A stretch of 64,000 bases of DNA from Calothrix parasitica NIES-267 (GTDB lineage: Bacteria > Cyanobacteriota > Cyanobacteriia > Cyanobacteriales > Nostocaceae): the NCBI RefSeq assembly GCF_002368095.1, contig NZ_AP018227.1:6464123-6528122 (forward strand), in the 5' to 3' direction. Each line of letters begins with the position of its first letter. Positions within the stretch are counted from its first letter, which is position 1. The translations under genes and the position numbers were made by a program. The notes below the pieces were generated by a model that was not told where the DNA came from, did not search any database, and saw nothing but the letters and a program-made list of their open reading frames with translations. Of the stretch, positions 44,229 through 55,000 are shown piece after piece.

Positions 44229-44572
44229 ATTAGGTAATGGGTAATGAGTAAGGAGTAATAAGTAATGAGTCGAAAGTAAGGAGTAGTGAGTGAAATAAGA
44301 ATTCGTTCTAATGATTTATTATTTATTAGCTCTTTAATTTACTAGTTTTTAAGCTATTCATTCCTATACTAAATTACTCTTTGCTTATTATTCATTGTTT
44401 AAATTTGGTAATTGGTGATTGGTAATGAGTAAAATAAGAATTCGTTCTAATTATTTATTATTTATTAGCTCTTCAATTTATGGGCTTTTAAGCCGCTGAT
44501 TCCTATCCTTAATTACTGATTACTTTTTACTCGCTACTCATTACTCATTACTCATTACTGATTACTCATTCC
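44229..44572. repeat. Duplicated ~90-bp block within heptamer repeats
   Basis: A direct repeat of ~91 bp (44288-44378 and 44427-44517; both contain AATAAGAATTCGTTCTAAT and a TTATTATTTATTAGCTCTT-like run) is embedded in GGTAATGAGTAAT-type heptamers. No gene is seen. Confidence 0.75.
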
Positions 44573-44845
44573 CTATGGTCCTCCAAAAATTGCTTCTTCT
44601 ACATCTAGACGACTGAGGGAATATTTAAAGGAGCGCTGGATATCTTCTTCATTTTCTCCAGCATTTAAATATCTGACGGTAACTTCTTCAATATCAAGCC
44701 AAACTTCTGCTTCCCAAGCTGGTCGCTGTATTCTCCATAGATGTAGCTGTTTCTCGTCTTGTTGACAGCCAAGATTTTCTAGCCACTGCTCAATTTGAGG
44801 AAGGGGATGATTATACAAAGGTGTTTCTGAATTTAAAAGATACAT
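44573..44845 (-). CDS. DUF3143 protein (90 aa)
   Basis: Small protein of the cyanobacterial DUF3143 family: YNHPLPQIEQWLENLGCQQDEKQLHLWRIQRPAWEAEVWLDIEEVTVRYL and RSFKYSLSRLDVEEAIFGGP cover the whole domain. The function is unknown. It is on the same strand as, and just downstream of, the J-domain, dnaJ and dnaK genes; this neighbourhood suggests a chaperone-related role, by inference only. Confidence 0.85.
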   Translation of the reverse strand: MYLLNSETPLYNHPLPQIEQWLENLGCQQDEKQLHLWRIQRPAWEAEVWLDIEEVTVRYLNAGENEEDIQRSFKYSLSRLDVEEAIFGGP

Positions 44846-44879
44846 GTTTGGATTTTAGATTTTGGATTTTAGATTTTAG

Positions 44880-44995
44880 ATTAAATCAGTTAAGAGTTAG
44901 GAGTTAGGAGTTAGGAGTTAATAATTTTTTCTTCCCCTTGTTTCCCCTATTCCCTATTCCCTATTCCCTATTCCCTATTCCCTATAATTAATTAC
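44880..44995. repeat. Heptamer repeats between DUF3143 and the J-domain gene
   Basis: TTAGGAG units (44890-44920) and a run of CCCTATT units (44944-44985) that stops at the 3' end of the J-domain gene. Confidence 0.85.
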
Positions 44996-45478
44996 TTGCT
45001 GCTGGATAATATCTGGTTGTTCTATATTTGTTTGAAAAGCTGCTTCACCTCTTGTTAGACCTACTGCTATTACTAGAAGTAAACATCCAATAAAGGTTAA
45101 TCCTAAGATGAATAAGACGAAAATCTCACCGGATGAAAGGGGACGGTCGTAAGGGTCTAGGTAAGCTGATTTTGATGAATAATTTTTTCGAGATACTGGA
45201 CGGTTGAGGTCGGAGGGTGGTTGAATTACTCCGAATTTGGAATAACCAATTGTGAGGTCGTAGGTTAAACGTTTTTGGGGATTGCTGAGGGTTCCGTAAG
45301 CTTCGTTGAGTTTTTGGAATTTAACGGTAGCAATATTTTCTGGTAAATCTGTTGTATCGGGATGATAGCGTTTGCTAAGTTGTCGGTAAGCTCGACGGAT
45401 TTCGATTACCGAAGCGGCTGGATGTAGACCTAGTAAGGTATAGTAGGTCGGTTCTAGAGCTGCTGATTTGTGTCCCAT
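44975..45478 (-). CDS. Membrane-anchored J-domain protein (167 aa)
   Basis: J-domain co-chaperone that would stimulate a DnaK. N-terminal J-domain (~8-73) with the HPD motif in KRYHPDTTD; a linker with basic and Pro residues follows; then one membrane helix (~118-142, IFVLFILGLTFIGCLLLVIAVGL) near the C-terminus. It lacks the Gly/Phe and Cys-rich regions of full DnaJ. Downstream of dnaJ and dnaK on the same strand. It may bring DnaK to the membrane (inference, in line with the DnaK3 association with thylakoids). Confidence 0.88.
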   Translation of the reverse strand: MGHKSAALEPTYYTLLGLHPAASVIEIRRAYRQLSKRYHPDTTDLPENIATVKFQKLNEAYGTLSNPQKRLTYDLTIGYSKFGVIQPPSDLNRPVSRKNYSSKSAYLDPYDRPLSSGEIFVLFILGLTFIGCLLLVIAVGLTRGEAAFQTNIEQPDIIQQQVINYRE

Positions 45479-45663
45479 TTTGATTCACGGCTGCTTTTAG
45501 TTACCTTACAAACAGTTTTTTCTCATATTTTAAAACTATCTTTTCGCAGCAAGGCACTTTCATCTAAATAATTCTCAATATTTAAGCAAATTAAATAAAT
45601 ATTTGTAAATCTACACTTGAACACTGTTTTAATTACAATACCGCTAGGTCAGGTTTTAATCAA

Positions 45664-46653
45664 TCATCTGAGCAGGTCTTGACGAGGTTTAAAGGTTTCC
45701 ATTGCACGTAATTTTTGATAAAGTTCGCGCTCTTCGGAACTGATATTTTTAGGACTGGGGGTAATTATTTGAATTTCTACGAGTTGATTTCCCCGTTTAC
45801 CTTTTTCGTTGGGATAACCTTTACCTTCTAAACGCAGTCTTTGACCTGACCTGACTCCTGGGGGAATTGTCATTTTGACTAATCCGTCTAAGGTTGGTGC
45901 TTCTACTTGTCCTCCTAATACTGCTTCACAAGGGGTAATTGGTACTTGACAAAATATGTCGTTGCCATCAAGTTTAAAAATGTGATGGGTTTGTACGGTA
46001 ATTTTTAAATATAAATCTCCGCCACCAATTCCTTGATTACGCAATCTGATGGTTTGTCCGGTAACCATTCCTGGTGGCATATTAACTTCTAATGAGCGTC
46101 CGTCTTCAAGACGAATTCTTTCTAAACCACCTTGATAAGCTTTCTCTAGGGGTAATGTTAATCTGGCTTCTATATCCCGACGGTTGGGACGTGTTGAGTT
46201 TGGGGTATAAGATACTTTTGTTCTGGGAGTCCGAAACGGGTCGGTTTTTGTACTGTTAGTGGAGCCACCAGTGGTTTTACTTCCTTTGTTTTTGACACCA
46301 AATACTTGGTCGATAAATGTATCGAAGTTATCGTATTTAGCTGGATTAACGTCTTGAGTACGGTTGGTTTGAGTGGGGGTTTTACGTGAGGAAGATTTTG
46401 AGCCAGCAAAGCCGTTTTGCTTCCAAAAAACGCTGAATTGGTCGTATTGTGAGCGTTTTCCGGGGTCGCTTAATACTTCATAAGCTTCGTTTACGTCTTT
46501 GAATTTTTCTTCTGCGGCTTTATTTCCAGGATTGAGGTCTGGATGGTACTGTCTTGCTAATCGACGATAACTTTTTTTAATTTCGTCGTTTGGAGCATCT
46601 TTTGATACTTTTAAAATTTCGTAATAGTCTCGAAAGTTCTGCAAGTTCTGCAT
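45664..46653 (-). CDS. dnaJ: DnaJ-type co-chaperone without zinc finger (329 aa)
   Basis: Type II Hsp40 of CbpA/DnaJ build. J-domain (~8-75) with HPD in [10 protein letters not shown], a long Gly/Ser/Thr-rich linker (~85-165), then the two C-terminal substrate domains (~165-310, [40 protein letters not shown] and [27 protein letters not shown]). The Cys-rich zinc domain of classical DnaJ is missing. It follows dnaK on the same strand with a 449-bp gap. In Synechocystis a dnaK3-dnaJ pair is arranged likewise. Confidence 0.92.
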   Translation of the reverse strand: MQNLQNFRDYYEILKVSKDAPNDEIKKSYRRLARQYHPDLNPGNKAAEEKFKDVNEAYEVLSDPGKRSQYDQFSVFWKQNGFAGSKSSSRKTPTQTNRTQDVNPAKYDNFDTFIDQVFGVKNKGSKTTGGSTNSTKTDPFRTPRTKVSYTPNSTRPNRRDIEARLTLPLEKAYQGGLERIRLEDGRSLEVNMPPGMVTGQTIRLRNQGIGGGDLYLKITVQTHHIFKLDGNDIFCQVPITPCEAVLGGQVEAPTLDGLVKMTIPPGVRSGQRLRLEGKGYPNEKGKRGNQLVEIQIITPSPKNISSEERELYQKLRAMETFKPRQDLLR

Positions 46654-47102
46654 AGTAAGTTAGTTATAAGAGAAAGTAGCTCGGTTGATATAGCGTTAGG
46701 TAAAGGTTAAAGGTTAAAGAATTTGTTTCAGTATTCATTCATTTCTTAACCACCATTACGCAGTACTATGAAATTAATAATTAATATAAATTCTATACGA
46801 ACAATTTGAATTAGATAGTCAGCTTTTCAAGGTTTTGAATATGGAATTAGGCATTAAAAGTAATAAACAATGAGAGTTTCTACATGTGGGTAATTTACAT
46901 TTAATTTTATAATTTACGTTGGTAAGTAAGAGTAAAAAGTTTTTTATAGACTTGGGGAACAGGGTTTGTATTTCTAGTTTTTACTCTTATCTAATATTAA
47001 AAGCCGGATTATTTGATAACTTTATTGTTAGTTAGCTAGGAGCGGGATTAACCGCCCGTATATTAGCTTATATTTACTTATATGCTGCTAATCTAAATAA
47101 AT
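46654..47102. other. Intergenic region between dnaK and dnaJ
   Basis: AT-rich; contains GGTTAAA heptamers (46694-46709). No gene or strong terminator is seen. Confidence 0.5.
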
Positions 47103-49355
47103 TTACAACCAATCGTCATCCTCATCATCCCAATTATCTCGGTAGCTGGGTTTTGATGGTTTGCGTGAAGAATAATCTTTGTCGTAGGAAGGATAGCTAT
47201 TATCTCTTCCATTTCCACGTTCTGGCTCTCTCCCATAACCACGTTCTGGTTCTCTTCCATAACCACGTTCTGGCTCTCTCCCATAACCACGTTCTGGTTC
47301 TCTCCCATAACCACGTTCTGGTTCTCTTCCATAACCACGGTCTGGTTCTCTCCCATAACCACGGTCTGGTTCTCTTCCATAACCACGGTCATAATCTCTG
47401 TTACCGTAACCTCGGTCGTAATCTCTGTTACCTCTATCGGCTCCTCTACCGTAGCCCCTATCGTAAAAATCGTCGTCTTCTTTGTCCCCAATAAAGATGT
47501 CGCGGATGGTACCGAATAAATCGTCTTCTTCATCGTCAGCATAATACTGACGTACTTCTTTGTTTAAATCGGATAGTGCGTCTTGTAAATCAGCGTATGC
47601 TTGGTCAATTCCTCTTTCGTCGTTTTCCTTTAAACTATCTTTCAAATCTCGGGAAATGTTATCAATTCGCTGACGACGATTGCGAGCAAATTGCATTCCG
47701 AAATCTAAAGCGACTTCTCGTAACTGCCTTTCGGCTTGTAAAATTAATGCTTCGGAACGGGTGCGTTTTTCAACTTTTTCTTTACGCTGTCTGTCAACGT
47801 CGGCAAATTTCTCAGCATCTTGAATTGCTTGCTGAATCTCGGCTTCGCTTAAATTGGAAGCTCCTTGAACTGTAATACTTTGCTCTCTTCCGGTAGTTCT
47901 ATCTAAAGCAGTTACCTGCAATATTCCATTAGCATCAATATCAAAAGATACTTGAATTTGCGGAATTCCCCGAGGTGCGGGGGGTATTCCATAAAGTTTA
48001 AATCTTCCCAAGGATTTGTTATCGGCTGCCATTTCCCGCTCACCTTGGGATACGTGAACTTCGACGGTGTTTTGATTATTTTCGGAAGTAGAGAAAATAT
48101 CGGAACGACGAACTGGGATTGTTGTGTTACGAGGAATTAATTTTTTCATCACTCCACCAATGGTTTCCAAACCGATTGATAAAGGAGTTACGTCAAGTAA
48201 TAATACGTCTTTCAATTCACCAGCCAAAATCCCAGCTTGAACAGCAGCACCAACTGCTACAACTTCATCGGGATTAACATTTTGATTCGGCTGCAAACCA
48301 ATCATTGCTTCTACCAATTTTTCCACAATTGGCATTCTGGTAGAACCACCCACGAGTACAACTTCTTCAATATCTCTGGGTGTCATTCCTGCATCACGTA
48401 AAGCTCTTTTAACGGGAACTCGCAATCTTCCCAACAAATCGTCACACATCGCTTCAAATTGCGATCGCGTCAAACGAGTTTCTAAATGCTTCGGTCCGTC
48501 TTGGTCTGCGGTAATAAAAGGTAAATTAATATCGGTGACGCTAACAGCAGAAAGTTCAATTTTTGCTTTTTCCGCAGCTTCCATCAACCGTTGTAAAGCT
48601 TGTCTATCCTTTCTCAAATCCATTCCTTCATCTTCAAGGAATTTCTCCGCTAACCAATCAACTATTCTTTTGTCAAAGTCATTCCCACCTAATTGAGTAT
48701 CCCCAGATGTAGATTTAACTTCAAATACACCGTCACCAACTTCCAAAATTGAAACGTCGAAAGTTCCACCACCCAAGTCAAACACCAAAATTACTTCACT
48801 ACCGGCTTTATCCAAACCGTAAGCTAAAGCAGCAGCAGTCGGTTCGTTAAGAATTCTCAATACTTCTAAACCAGCAATTCTACCTGCATCTCTGGTAGCT
48901 TGTCGCTGAGCATCATTAAAATAAGCGGGAACGGTAATTACTGTACCGGTTACCTGCTCTCCCAAATATTTACCCGCATCTTCGGCCAATTTCTTGAGAA
49001 TCATCGCCGAAACTTCTTCTGGTGCAAAATTCTTTTTGACGCGGGGACATACTATTTTGATATCACCAATTTCACCCTTACGTACCGTATAAGGAACTCG
49101 CTTCGATTCCGGAGCTAATTCCGAATATTTGCGACCCATAAACCGCTTGATAGCAAAAAAGGTATTTTGAGGATTGAGGACAGTTTGTCTTCTTGCCATT
49201 TGTCCGACAACCTTTTCGCCATCCTTGCTAAAGCCAACAACCGAGGGAGTGGTTCGCATTCCTTCCGCATTGGCAATAACCACCGGCTTACCACCTTCCA
49301 TAACGGCGACTACAGAATTGGTTGTACCCAAGTCGATGCCTACTACCTTGCCCAT
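47103..49355 (-). CDS. dnaK: Hsp70 chaperone, DnaK3-like, with RGYGREPE repeat tail (750 aa)
   Basis: ATP-dependent chaperone. N-terminal ATPase domain with [22 protein letters not shown], the second phosphate loop [17 protein letters not shown] and [17 protein letters not shown]; a substrate-binding domain follows (~390-510, [28 protein letters not shown]). After the helical lid the protein has a long acidic segment ([15 protein letters not shown]), then a Gly/Arg-rich tail with seven exact 8-residue repeats RGYGREP(D/E), ending [11 protein letters not shown]. 750 residues is longer than the usual ~635, as in DnaK3 of Synechocystis (~770), which is thylakoid-associated. The dnaJ neighbour also fits DnaK3. 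AGGAG lies ~12 bp before the ATG. Confidence 0.95.
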   Translation of the reverse strand: MGKVVGIDLGTTNSVVAVMEGGKPVVIANAEGMRTTPSVVGFSKDGEKVVGQMARRQTVLNPQNTFFAIKRFMGRKYSELAPESKRVPYTVRKGEIGDIKIVCPRVKKNFAPEEVSAMILKKLAEDAGKYLGEQVTGTVITVPAYFNDAQRQATRDAGRIAGLEVLRILNEPTAAALAYGLDKAGSEVILVFDLGGGTFDVSILEVGDGVFEVKSTSGDTQLGGNDFDKRIVDWLAEKFLEDEGMDLRKDRQALQRLMEAAEKAKIELSAVSVTDINLPFITADQDGPKHLETRLTRSQFEAMCDDLLGRLRVPVKRALRDAGMTPRDIEEVVLVGGSTRMPIVEKLVEAMIGLQPNQNVNPDEVVAVGAAVQAGILAGELKDVLLLDVTPLSIGLETIGGVMKKLIPRNTTIPVRRSDIFSTSENNQNTVEVHVSQGEREMAADNKSLGRFKLYGIPPAPRGIPQIQVSFDIDANGILQVTALDRTTGREQSITVQGASNLSEAEIQQAIQDAEKFADVDRQRKEKVEKRTRSEALILQAERQLREVALDFGMQFARNRRQRIDNISRDLKDSLKENDERGIDQAYADLQDALSDLNKEVRQYYADDEEDDLFGTIRDIFIGDKEDDDFYDRGYGRGADRGNRDYDRGYGNRDYDRGYGREPDRGYGREPDRGYGREPERGYGREPERGYGREPERGYGREPERGYGREPERGNGRDNSYPSYDKDYSSRKPSKPSYRDNWDDEDDDWL
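47215..47382 (-). repeat. Seven 24-bp tandem repeats encoding the DnaK tail
   Basis: Units start at 47215, 47239, 47263, 47287, 47311, 47335 and 47359, with a partial unit at 47383. Each codes for RGYGREP(D/E) on the minus strand; units differ by one or two bases. Near-identity points to recent slippage or conversion. Confidence 0.9.
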
Positions 49356-49628
49356 GCCCTACGCTTCTCCTAGTATGTCTTATAAATATATGTTTAGAAG
49401 TAATGCTTGATTTATTGTATCTTGCAGTTGAGAAATACATTGTCAACTAAATTATCAATTATCAAGTCCTCGGTGTGAAATGATGCTGGTTTATCCATAG
49501 AATAAGCCATTAACAGTTCTGGTTGATTTATTGCTCAACTGGACAATAAATGTACTTGAAAAAACAATTCAATTTTTCTGTTACATTTTTGCTTTTATCC
49601 TTTATCCTTCATAGTTTCTAGTTAATCC

Positions 49629-50480
49629 GTGGATTTAAAAAAACAACTTGAAACCCATTTACATCAAATAGCACGAGAACGCGACCCCTATTTAGCAACA
49701 GCAGGACATTTCTTTGTCCAAGAATACATTCGTGCTTCTTTTTCACAATGGGGAAGTGTGGAAATCCACACCTTTAATGTTAATAATAAACTCCATGAAA
49801 ATCTCATATTGAATTTACCTTCAGTTGCTCAAACTGAAAAGGACAATTTATCACCAATTTTAATTGCGGCTCATTATGATGGGGTTCCGGGTAGTCCGGG
49901 AGCCGATGATAATGCTAGCGGTGTGGCGGTTTTGTTGGAATTAGCGAGAATTTTTGCTAAGCAGCCAGCTAAGTATCCTATACGACTAGTGGCTTTTGAT
50001 ATGGAAGAAGCTGGTTTATTGGGGAGTCAGGAATATGTAAATCAGTTGTTAAGGGAAAAGCAGAAGTTACGGTTGATGTTGTCTTTGGAAATGTTGGGAT
50101 ATTGTAATTCAAATCCGGGAACGCAAGAATATCCGGCTCCGATATTGAAAAGGTTTTATCCCGATACAGGGGATTTTATTGCTTTGATTGGTAATTTGAA
50201 GACGATTCGGGATTTAATGCGACTCCGCAATATTTTTCGTATAAGTGGTAGTAAGAGTGAGTTTTTACCGGTTCCGAATAATGGGAAAGTAGTTCCTGCT
50301 GTGAGAAGGAGCGACCACGCACCATTTTGGGATGCTGGATATAAAGCGATGATGGTAACAGATACTTCGTTTTTAAGAAATCCTCATTATCATAAGTCTA
50401 GCGATAGGGTTGAAACGCTGGATTTGGATTTTTTGACCGGGGTTTGTCGGGGGTTGGAAAAGGGGATTAGGGAGTTGTGA
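49629..50480 (+). CDS. M28-family zinc aminopeptidase-like protein (283 aa)
   Basis: Zinc metallopeptidase of family M28. Metal-binding pattern in order: H in LIAAHYDGVPGSPGADDNASG (with the Asp), the catalytic MEEAGLLGS (~125), EMLGY (~150), and the C-terminal His in NPHYHKSSD (~262). No signal peptide is visible, so the enzyme is likely cytosolic, although many M28 enzymes are exported. The start is a GTG (49629); there is no earlier in-frame ATG and the family N-terminus begins here. It is divergent from dnaK. Substrate unknown. Confidence 0.88.
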   Translation: MDLKKQLETHLHQIARERDPYLATAGHFFVQEYIRASFSQWGSVEIHTFNVNNKLHENLILNLPSVAQTEKDNLSPILIAAHYDGVPGSPGADDNASGVAVLLELARIFAKQPAKYPIRLVAFDMEEAGLLGSQEYVNQLLREKQKLRLMLSLEMLGYCNSNPGTQEYPAPILKRFYPDTGDFIALIGNLKTIRDLMRLRNIFRISGSKSEFLPVPNNGKVVPAVRRSDHAPFWDAGYKAMMVTDTSFLRNPHYHKSSDRVETLDLDFLTGVCRGLEKGIREL

Positions 50481-50489
50481 TTGGTAATT

Positions 50490-50559
50490 GTAGGGTGCTG
50501 TGACGGTTTTAGATATTTTGTGGAGGATTTAAAATTAGTTGATACCGTCACGCACCATT
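50490..50559. repeat. ~70-bp inverted-repeat element, family A, copy 4
   Basis: GTAGGGTGCTGTGACGGT ... ACCGTCACGCACCATT: complementary termini. It starts 10 bp after the M28 stop codon and may act as a 3' end. Confidence 0.8.
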
Positions 50560-50657
50560 AATGATTTATAGAATTGATGTGAATCTTGCGGTTGAAACCG
50601 CTGCTACACAAGCAAAACCCATCTACATGGGTTTAATAATTGGGATGTATTGAATCT

Positions 50658-50667
50658 CTAGCGCTAG
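50658..50667. repeat. CTAGCGCTAG palindrome
   Basis: CT-CTAGCGCTAG-AGTTAAAC. One of seven copies; it lies 16 bp before the large inverted repeat at 50683. Confidence 0.75.
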
Positions 50668-50682
50668 AGTTAAACAGCGGCG

Positions 50683-50809
50683 CAACTGGGGAACCGCTGC
50701 GCTGGTTTGGTGGTACCAGGTAGGGGCTAGTTAGATTTTTGGTTGGTGCAGAAAATAGTTTTAGCCCCCACCTGGCACTCCGCTCTCGCCACCAAACCTT
50801 CCCCAGTTG
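50683..50809. repeat. Large hairpin element (~47-bp arms)
   Basis: The left arm CAACTGGGGAACCGC...GGTACCAGGTAGGGGCTA (50683-50729) is complementary, with mismatches, to TAGCCCCCACCTGGC...CCACCAAACCTTCCCCAGTTG (50762-50809), with a ~32-bp loop. It is MITE-like. The rest of 50560-50900 has no gene. Confidence 0.75.
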
Positions 50810-50903
50810 CTGAGTTAGCCGTTTTAACAGTAAGTTGATTGAATTAATCAGTTTTTAAAGATGTTTTGAAATTAGTAAGTTATTAAAAATAAATTGATGT
50901 TTT

Positions 50904-51872
50904 TTAAGGGTTGTATTCGTAACTCCCAGACATTTTGATGCCGAAATAATTTTTATCAGGTGTTTCTCCGAGAATATAGGTGTAATCAATATCGTATAAA
51001 GCTAGATGATAGATTTTGGTTTGGGAAAATGTGGCTTTAAAAAATCGGGAAAGAATTTGTTCTCTTTTACGACGTAAGCTTTCATAGTAATGAGAATTAT
51101 CTCTTTCTGATAAAAAATCTTGAAATTTATAAATTTTGAATAATCCCGATTTTAGAAAAGATTGAGTAATTACTGATTCTTTGGTTTGAGAGATAGAAGA
51201 ACAATGTTGATAAATATAGCTATAGCTGTATCCAGCGGGATAGCAAATAGCTAATTTTAAAGGAGTTAATTCTTCTAAAATACTTTTTATGTTCAATTCT
51301 AAATTTAGAATATTTTCTCCCAGGTTTTGATTAATAGTAAATTGATAATCGGAAACAGCGATTTCTTCGGGTAAAAAAGTATGTCTAGTTGGTATTGTTG
51401 GTGTAATTGAAATCCAATCGTCATCAAAAGTTTTACCAATTAAGCCACAAATAAAATCTTTATGAGGATAAATACCTTCGTGAATTTCATCTAGCCACCA
51501 AAAATCTTCATCGTATCCAGGAAATTGAAATTTAAATGCTTCGATATGTTCTAAATTGGATTTTAGTAGGTTCAATAAGGATTGATATTTCTTTTCTCTC
51601 GATAGTTTAGTTTTATCATCTAAAAATTTATCTAGTTCTGGTTCCTCGCCAGGATATTCTAATGGTGATAATAAATGATGCATTTGCTCTTCTTGAATCC
51701 ATTTTTCAATAGCAGCTTCGGGAGTTACGGGTTCGATTAATTTTTCAAATTTAATTAAATTCCAAACGTTAAAATCACCTTGAACTGAAGCATCCCAGAA
51801 GAATGTTTTATTATATAAATGCTCGTTTAAAACTTCTAGTGTTCCTAAAAGTTGTTCGGTTTGGAGTTTCAT
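50904..51872 (-). CDS. Hypothetical protein (322 aa) next to the LRV-repeat gene
   Basis: I do not recognise the family with confidence. It is soluble, without signal peptide or membrane helix, and rich in Trp/Tyr-containing motifs. Two similar stretches stand out: LIGKTFDDDWISITPTIP (~144-161) and YILGETPDKNYFGIKM near the C-terminus; both resemble the '(I)G-x-T-x-D-x-D-W-x-G-I' pattern of NuiA-like nuclease-inhibitor/PR-1-like domains in cyanobacteria. This is a weak resemblance. The gene is downstream of the giant LRV gene on the same strand with 150 bp and a family-A repeat between. Confidence 0.65.
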   Translation of the reverse strand: MKLQTEQLLGTLEVLNEHLYNKTFFWDASVQGDFNVWNLIKFEKLIEPVTPEAAIEKWIQEEQMHHLLSPLEYPGEEPELDKFLDDKTKLSREKKYQSLLNLLKSNLEHIEAFKFQFPGYDEDFWWLDEIHEGIYPHKDFICGLIGKTFDDDWISITPTIPTRHTFLPEEIAVSDYQFTINQNLGENILNLELNIKSILEELTPLKLAICYPAGYSYSYIYQHCSSISQTKESVITQSFLKSGLFKIYKFQDFLSERDNSHYYESLRRKREQILSRFFKATFSQTKIYHLALYDIDYTYILGETPDKNYFGIKMSGSYEYNP

Positions 51873-51933
51873 ATTATTAGATTTTATATTTCAAAGTGTA
51901 AATTTGCAGCTTTATTTTTTTTGTAATTTATAA

Positions 51934-52005
51934 ATGGTGCGTGACGCTATAAATATCATTATTTCTTGGATTATCAAAATTTTTTGAAAGCGTCACACAC
52001 CCTAC
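51934..52005. repeat. ~70-bp inverted-repeat element, family A, copy 5
   Basis: ATGGTGCGTGACGCT ... AGCGTCACACACCCTAC, with complementary termini. It lies between the LRV gene and the 322-aa gene. Confidence 0.8.
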
Positions 52006-52020
52006 AAATAGAAATATTTT

Positions 52021-55000
52021 TTATAAATTATCCTGAGCAGCAGCTTTAACAATACAATTGCAATCTTCTGTTAATGTTTCCAGAATTTGTAAGGGAGTTG
52101 AAGAATTCATCGCAACAGCATATCGTTCCCACCAAAGTAAGGATTGTGAATATTGCTGTAGAAATTCGGTTGGGATTAAAGGATGTATTAATGAGATGAA
52201 TCGGACGAAAGGTACTGAAGATTGAAGATATTCTGATAACAATGTTGGTAAATCATCGTCGGGTTTATATAAGCGAGTTAGTCCTTTTAAAGTCGGATTT
52301 TGATTTACACGAAGTCGTTCTTGTAAAGTACATTTCAGACTCAATGTTGTGTTGGGATTTTTAATGATTGCTTCGGATATTTGTTGATGATTATCAAGTG
52401 CTAGTTGTTCTAATAAATCAATTGATGTATTTGGATGTTTTGCGACAGCTTTACGAACATTGGGAGAAATATCACGAGATAGCATTTCGAGGATATTTAG
52501 GGAAATATTTTGATTTTGGGATATTAATCTTTCTCGAACTTCTGGTGATTTATCTGAAACGAGCAATTCGATAATTTGAGTTGAAATAGTGACATTAGAA
52601 GCAACAGCGAGACGTACTTTAACTTCGGAATCTGTAGCTAGTTCTTGCCAAACTTCAAGGGGTAGATTTGGATGTTTGACTATTCTGATTACTATATCGC
52701 GATAATCATCGAATTTAGGGGAAGGACGATATATTTTAGAGTTAATATTTGAGAATTTAGCTATTTTTTCTCGAACTTCTGCTGATTCATCTCTTGCTAG
52801 TTGAATTAATGTTTTAAATAAAAGATGAGATGTTTCGATAGCATATAGACGAGCTTGAATATTTGGACTTTTTGCGAGTAAATCTACTATTTCACGATTA
52901 ATATTAGGATTATCGGTTAAATATTTCAAAGTTGATTCATGAGTTTCTTCCATCGCGAATCTTTTCAAAATTGATAAAGGTGTTTTCTGATTTGCTGCAA
53001 TATTTACACGAATTTCTGAATCTGAACTATTCGATAAAATTTTCAGAATACTAGCAGGTGAATTTTTATTAGTAGAAAGATTAAAAAGTACACTATAGTC
53101 ATATTTTCTATTCTTAGAATGCCATTTTTTAAAAATAAGTTTGAGTAAGCGAGGAGGTGTGTTATGATTTGACGATAAATTCCAATGAGTTACACAATAT
53201 TCTTCATTTACTAATTTTTCTAAAGCAGTGATTGGTGTATTAGGATGTTCGGCTACATCACAACGAATTAAGTTCTCTCTATGTGATGCTAATTCTTCTA
53301 AAACACTAGCAGGTACATTATGATAAGTTCCAAAATGACCGTCTAAAATTTTTCTCAAAACTTCCTTATTATAAGTCTCAGCTATTTTTTCTCCAACAAT
53401 ATAACCGGGTGTGTTGTAATTTTTAATAGCGAAGATTTTATCTTCTCGCCATAATTTTTCGAGAATTTCTACTGGAATTCTTGAATTTTCGGCTATTTGC
53501 TGTTTAACTTTACTGCTAGAATCATTTGAAAGGTAAATTAAAATATCTAGAGGAGTTTTTTTGTATCTTGCAACTAATAATCGAACTTCTTCTGCTTCAT
53601 CATTTTTAAGTATTTCCAAAACTTCAATCGGTGTATCTAAATATAATCTGAATAGCTCTTTTCGTACTCGTACATCCGAATCTTTAGCGAGTTTAAGTAA
53701 AAGTTCTAAGTGTTCTCTATATCTAGCTAATTTCATACGAACTTCAACATCATCGTCTTCCACTAACTGTTCTAAAATATGAATCGGTGTATTTGTTCTT
53801 GAAGCAAGTTGTCTACGATGTTTTACATCACCATATTCAGCTATATAAGTTATAAATTGAGGAACTGTATTAATTTTGTGTAGTATAAATTCTTCTGTTT
53901 GTTTTAATTCAAATTCAAACTCTTCTGATAATTGAATTTGATACAATTCCTTAATTGGCATATTTGGATATTCAAACCAAAATTGACACCAATCTTCCGA
54001 TTCACGAGTTCTATGATTATACCCCCTAGGTTTGTAAATACTTTCTTCTGTAAAAGCTAGCTGCAAAATTATCTCGGGAGGTGTTGAAGGATTTTTAGCC
54101 AAATCTTCACGAATAGACTTCGATTCGTTTTTACTTAACTTACATAAAATATCTACAGGAGTGCTTGGATTTCGAGCAAATCCATGTGTATATAAAGTGG
54201 TATGAATATAATCTTCATTTTTCGCTATATCTTCCAATATATGAGGTGGTGTTTTGGAATTATAAGCTAAATGTTCAATTCCTCTATAATCACCACTATC
54301 AACAATAATTTGAAAGTACTCTTCTCTCTCTTGTTCTGGAATTGCTAAATTGAGAGCTAAAGCTAAATATATTTTCCAATCAAATACACTTTCTTCTGAA
54401 TTTGAGATTGATTTAAATTTCTGTATCAGATTTTCTCGGGTTGATACTGGTGTATTGGGATTACCTATCAACGCGATCGCGATTTCAATATTTTCCCCAA
54501 GACTTGTTTCCGAATCCAAATCTACTAAATTAGCCAATCTTTCCAAAACCGAAGCAGAAGTATTTTCTGATTCAGCTACACCTTTCCAAATACCTTCAGA
54601 TGTAACTTTATGATTCCATTCTTCGGCTAAAAATTGATTCTTGTCTAAGTTTAAAAATTCTTCTAAAAGCTGATTTCTAAGACTTTCCGGTGTTTTCGGA
54701 TTCTGGTAAACAGCAAGACGTACTGAAGGAGAATTATCTTGAGCGAGTTTTTCTAAGGAACTCAGTAATATATTTGGATGACTCGCGATTTTACGTTTTT
54801 CACCAGCAACATCGCGTATCTTATATCCAGGTGATTCAAGAATCTTGGCTAAAGTCGAACCAGGAGAGTTGGGATTCTCAATGATGAATCTCCTGTATCT
54901 ATCACATTTTTCCTCTTCGTAATTGATTAATTCTGCTAAAACACTAGCAGGTAGGTTTGGTCTTTGATAAATACAAAAGTTGTGTTGAGGAAGCAATTTG

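Noticed and set aside
47153-47494. Long plus-strand frame opposite dnaK with a HNHVLVL-type repeat
   Set aside because: It is the mirror image of the RGYGREPE coding repeat; the minus strand carries the full DnaK.
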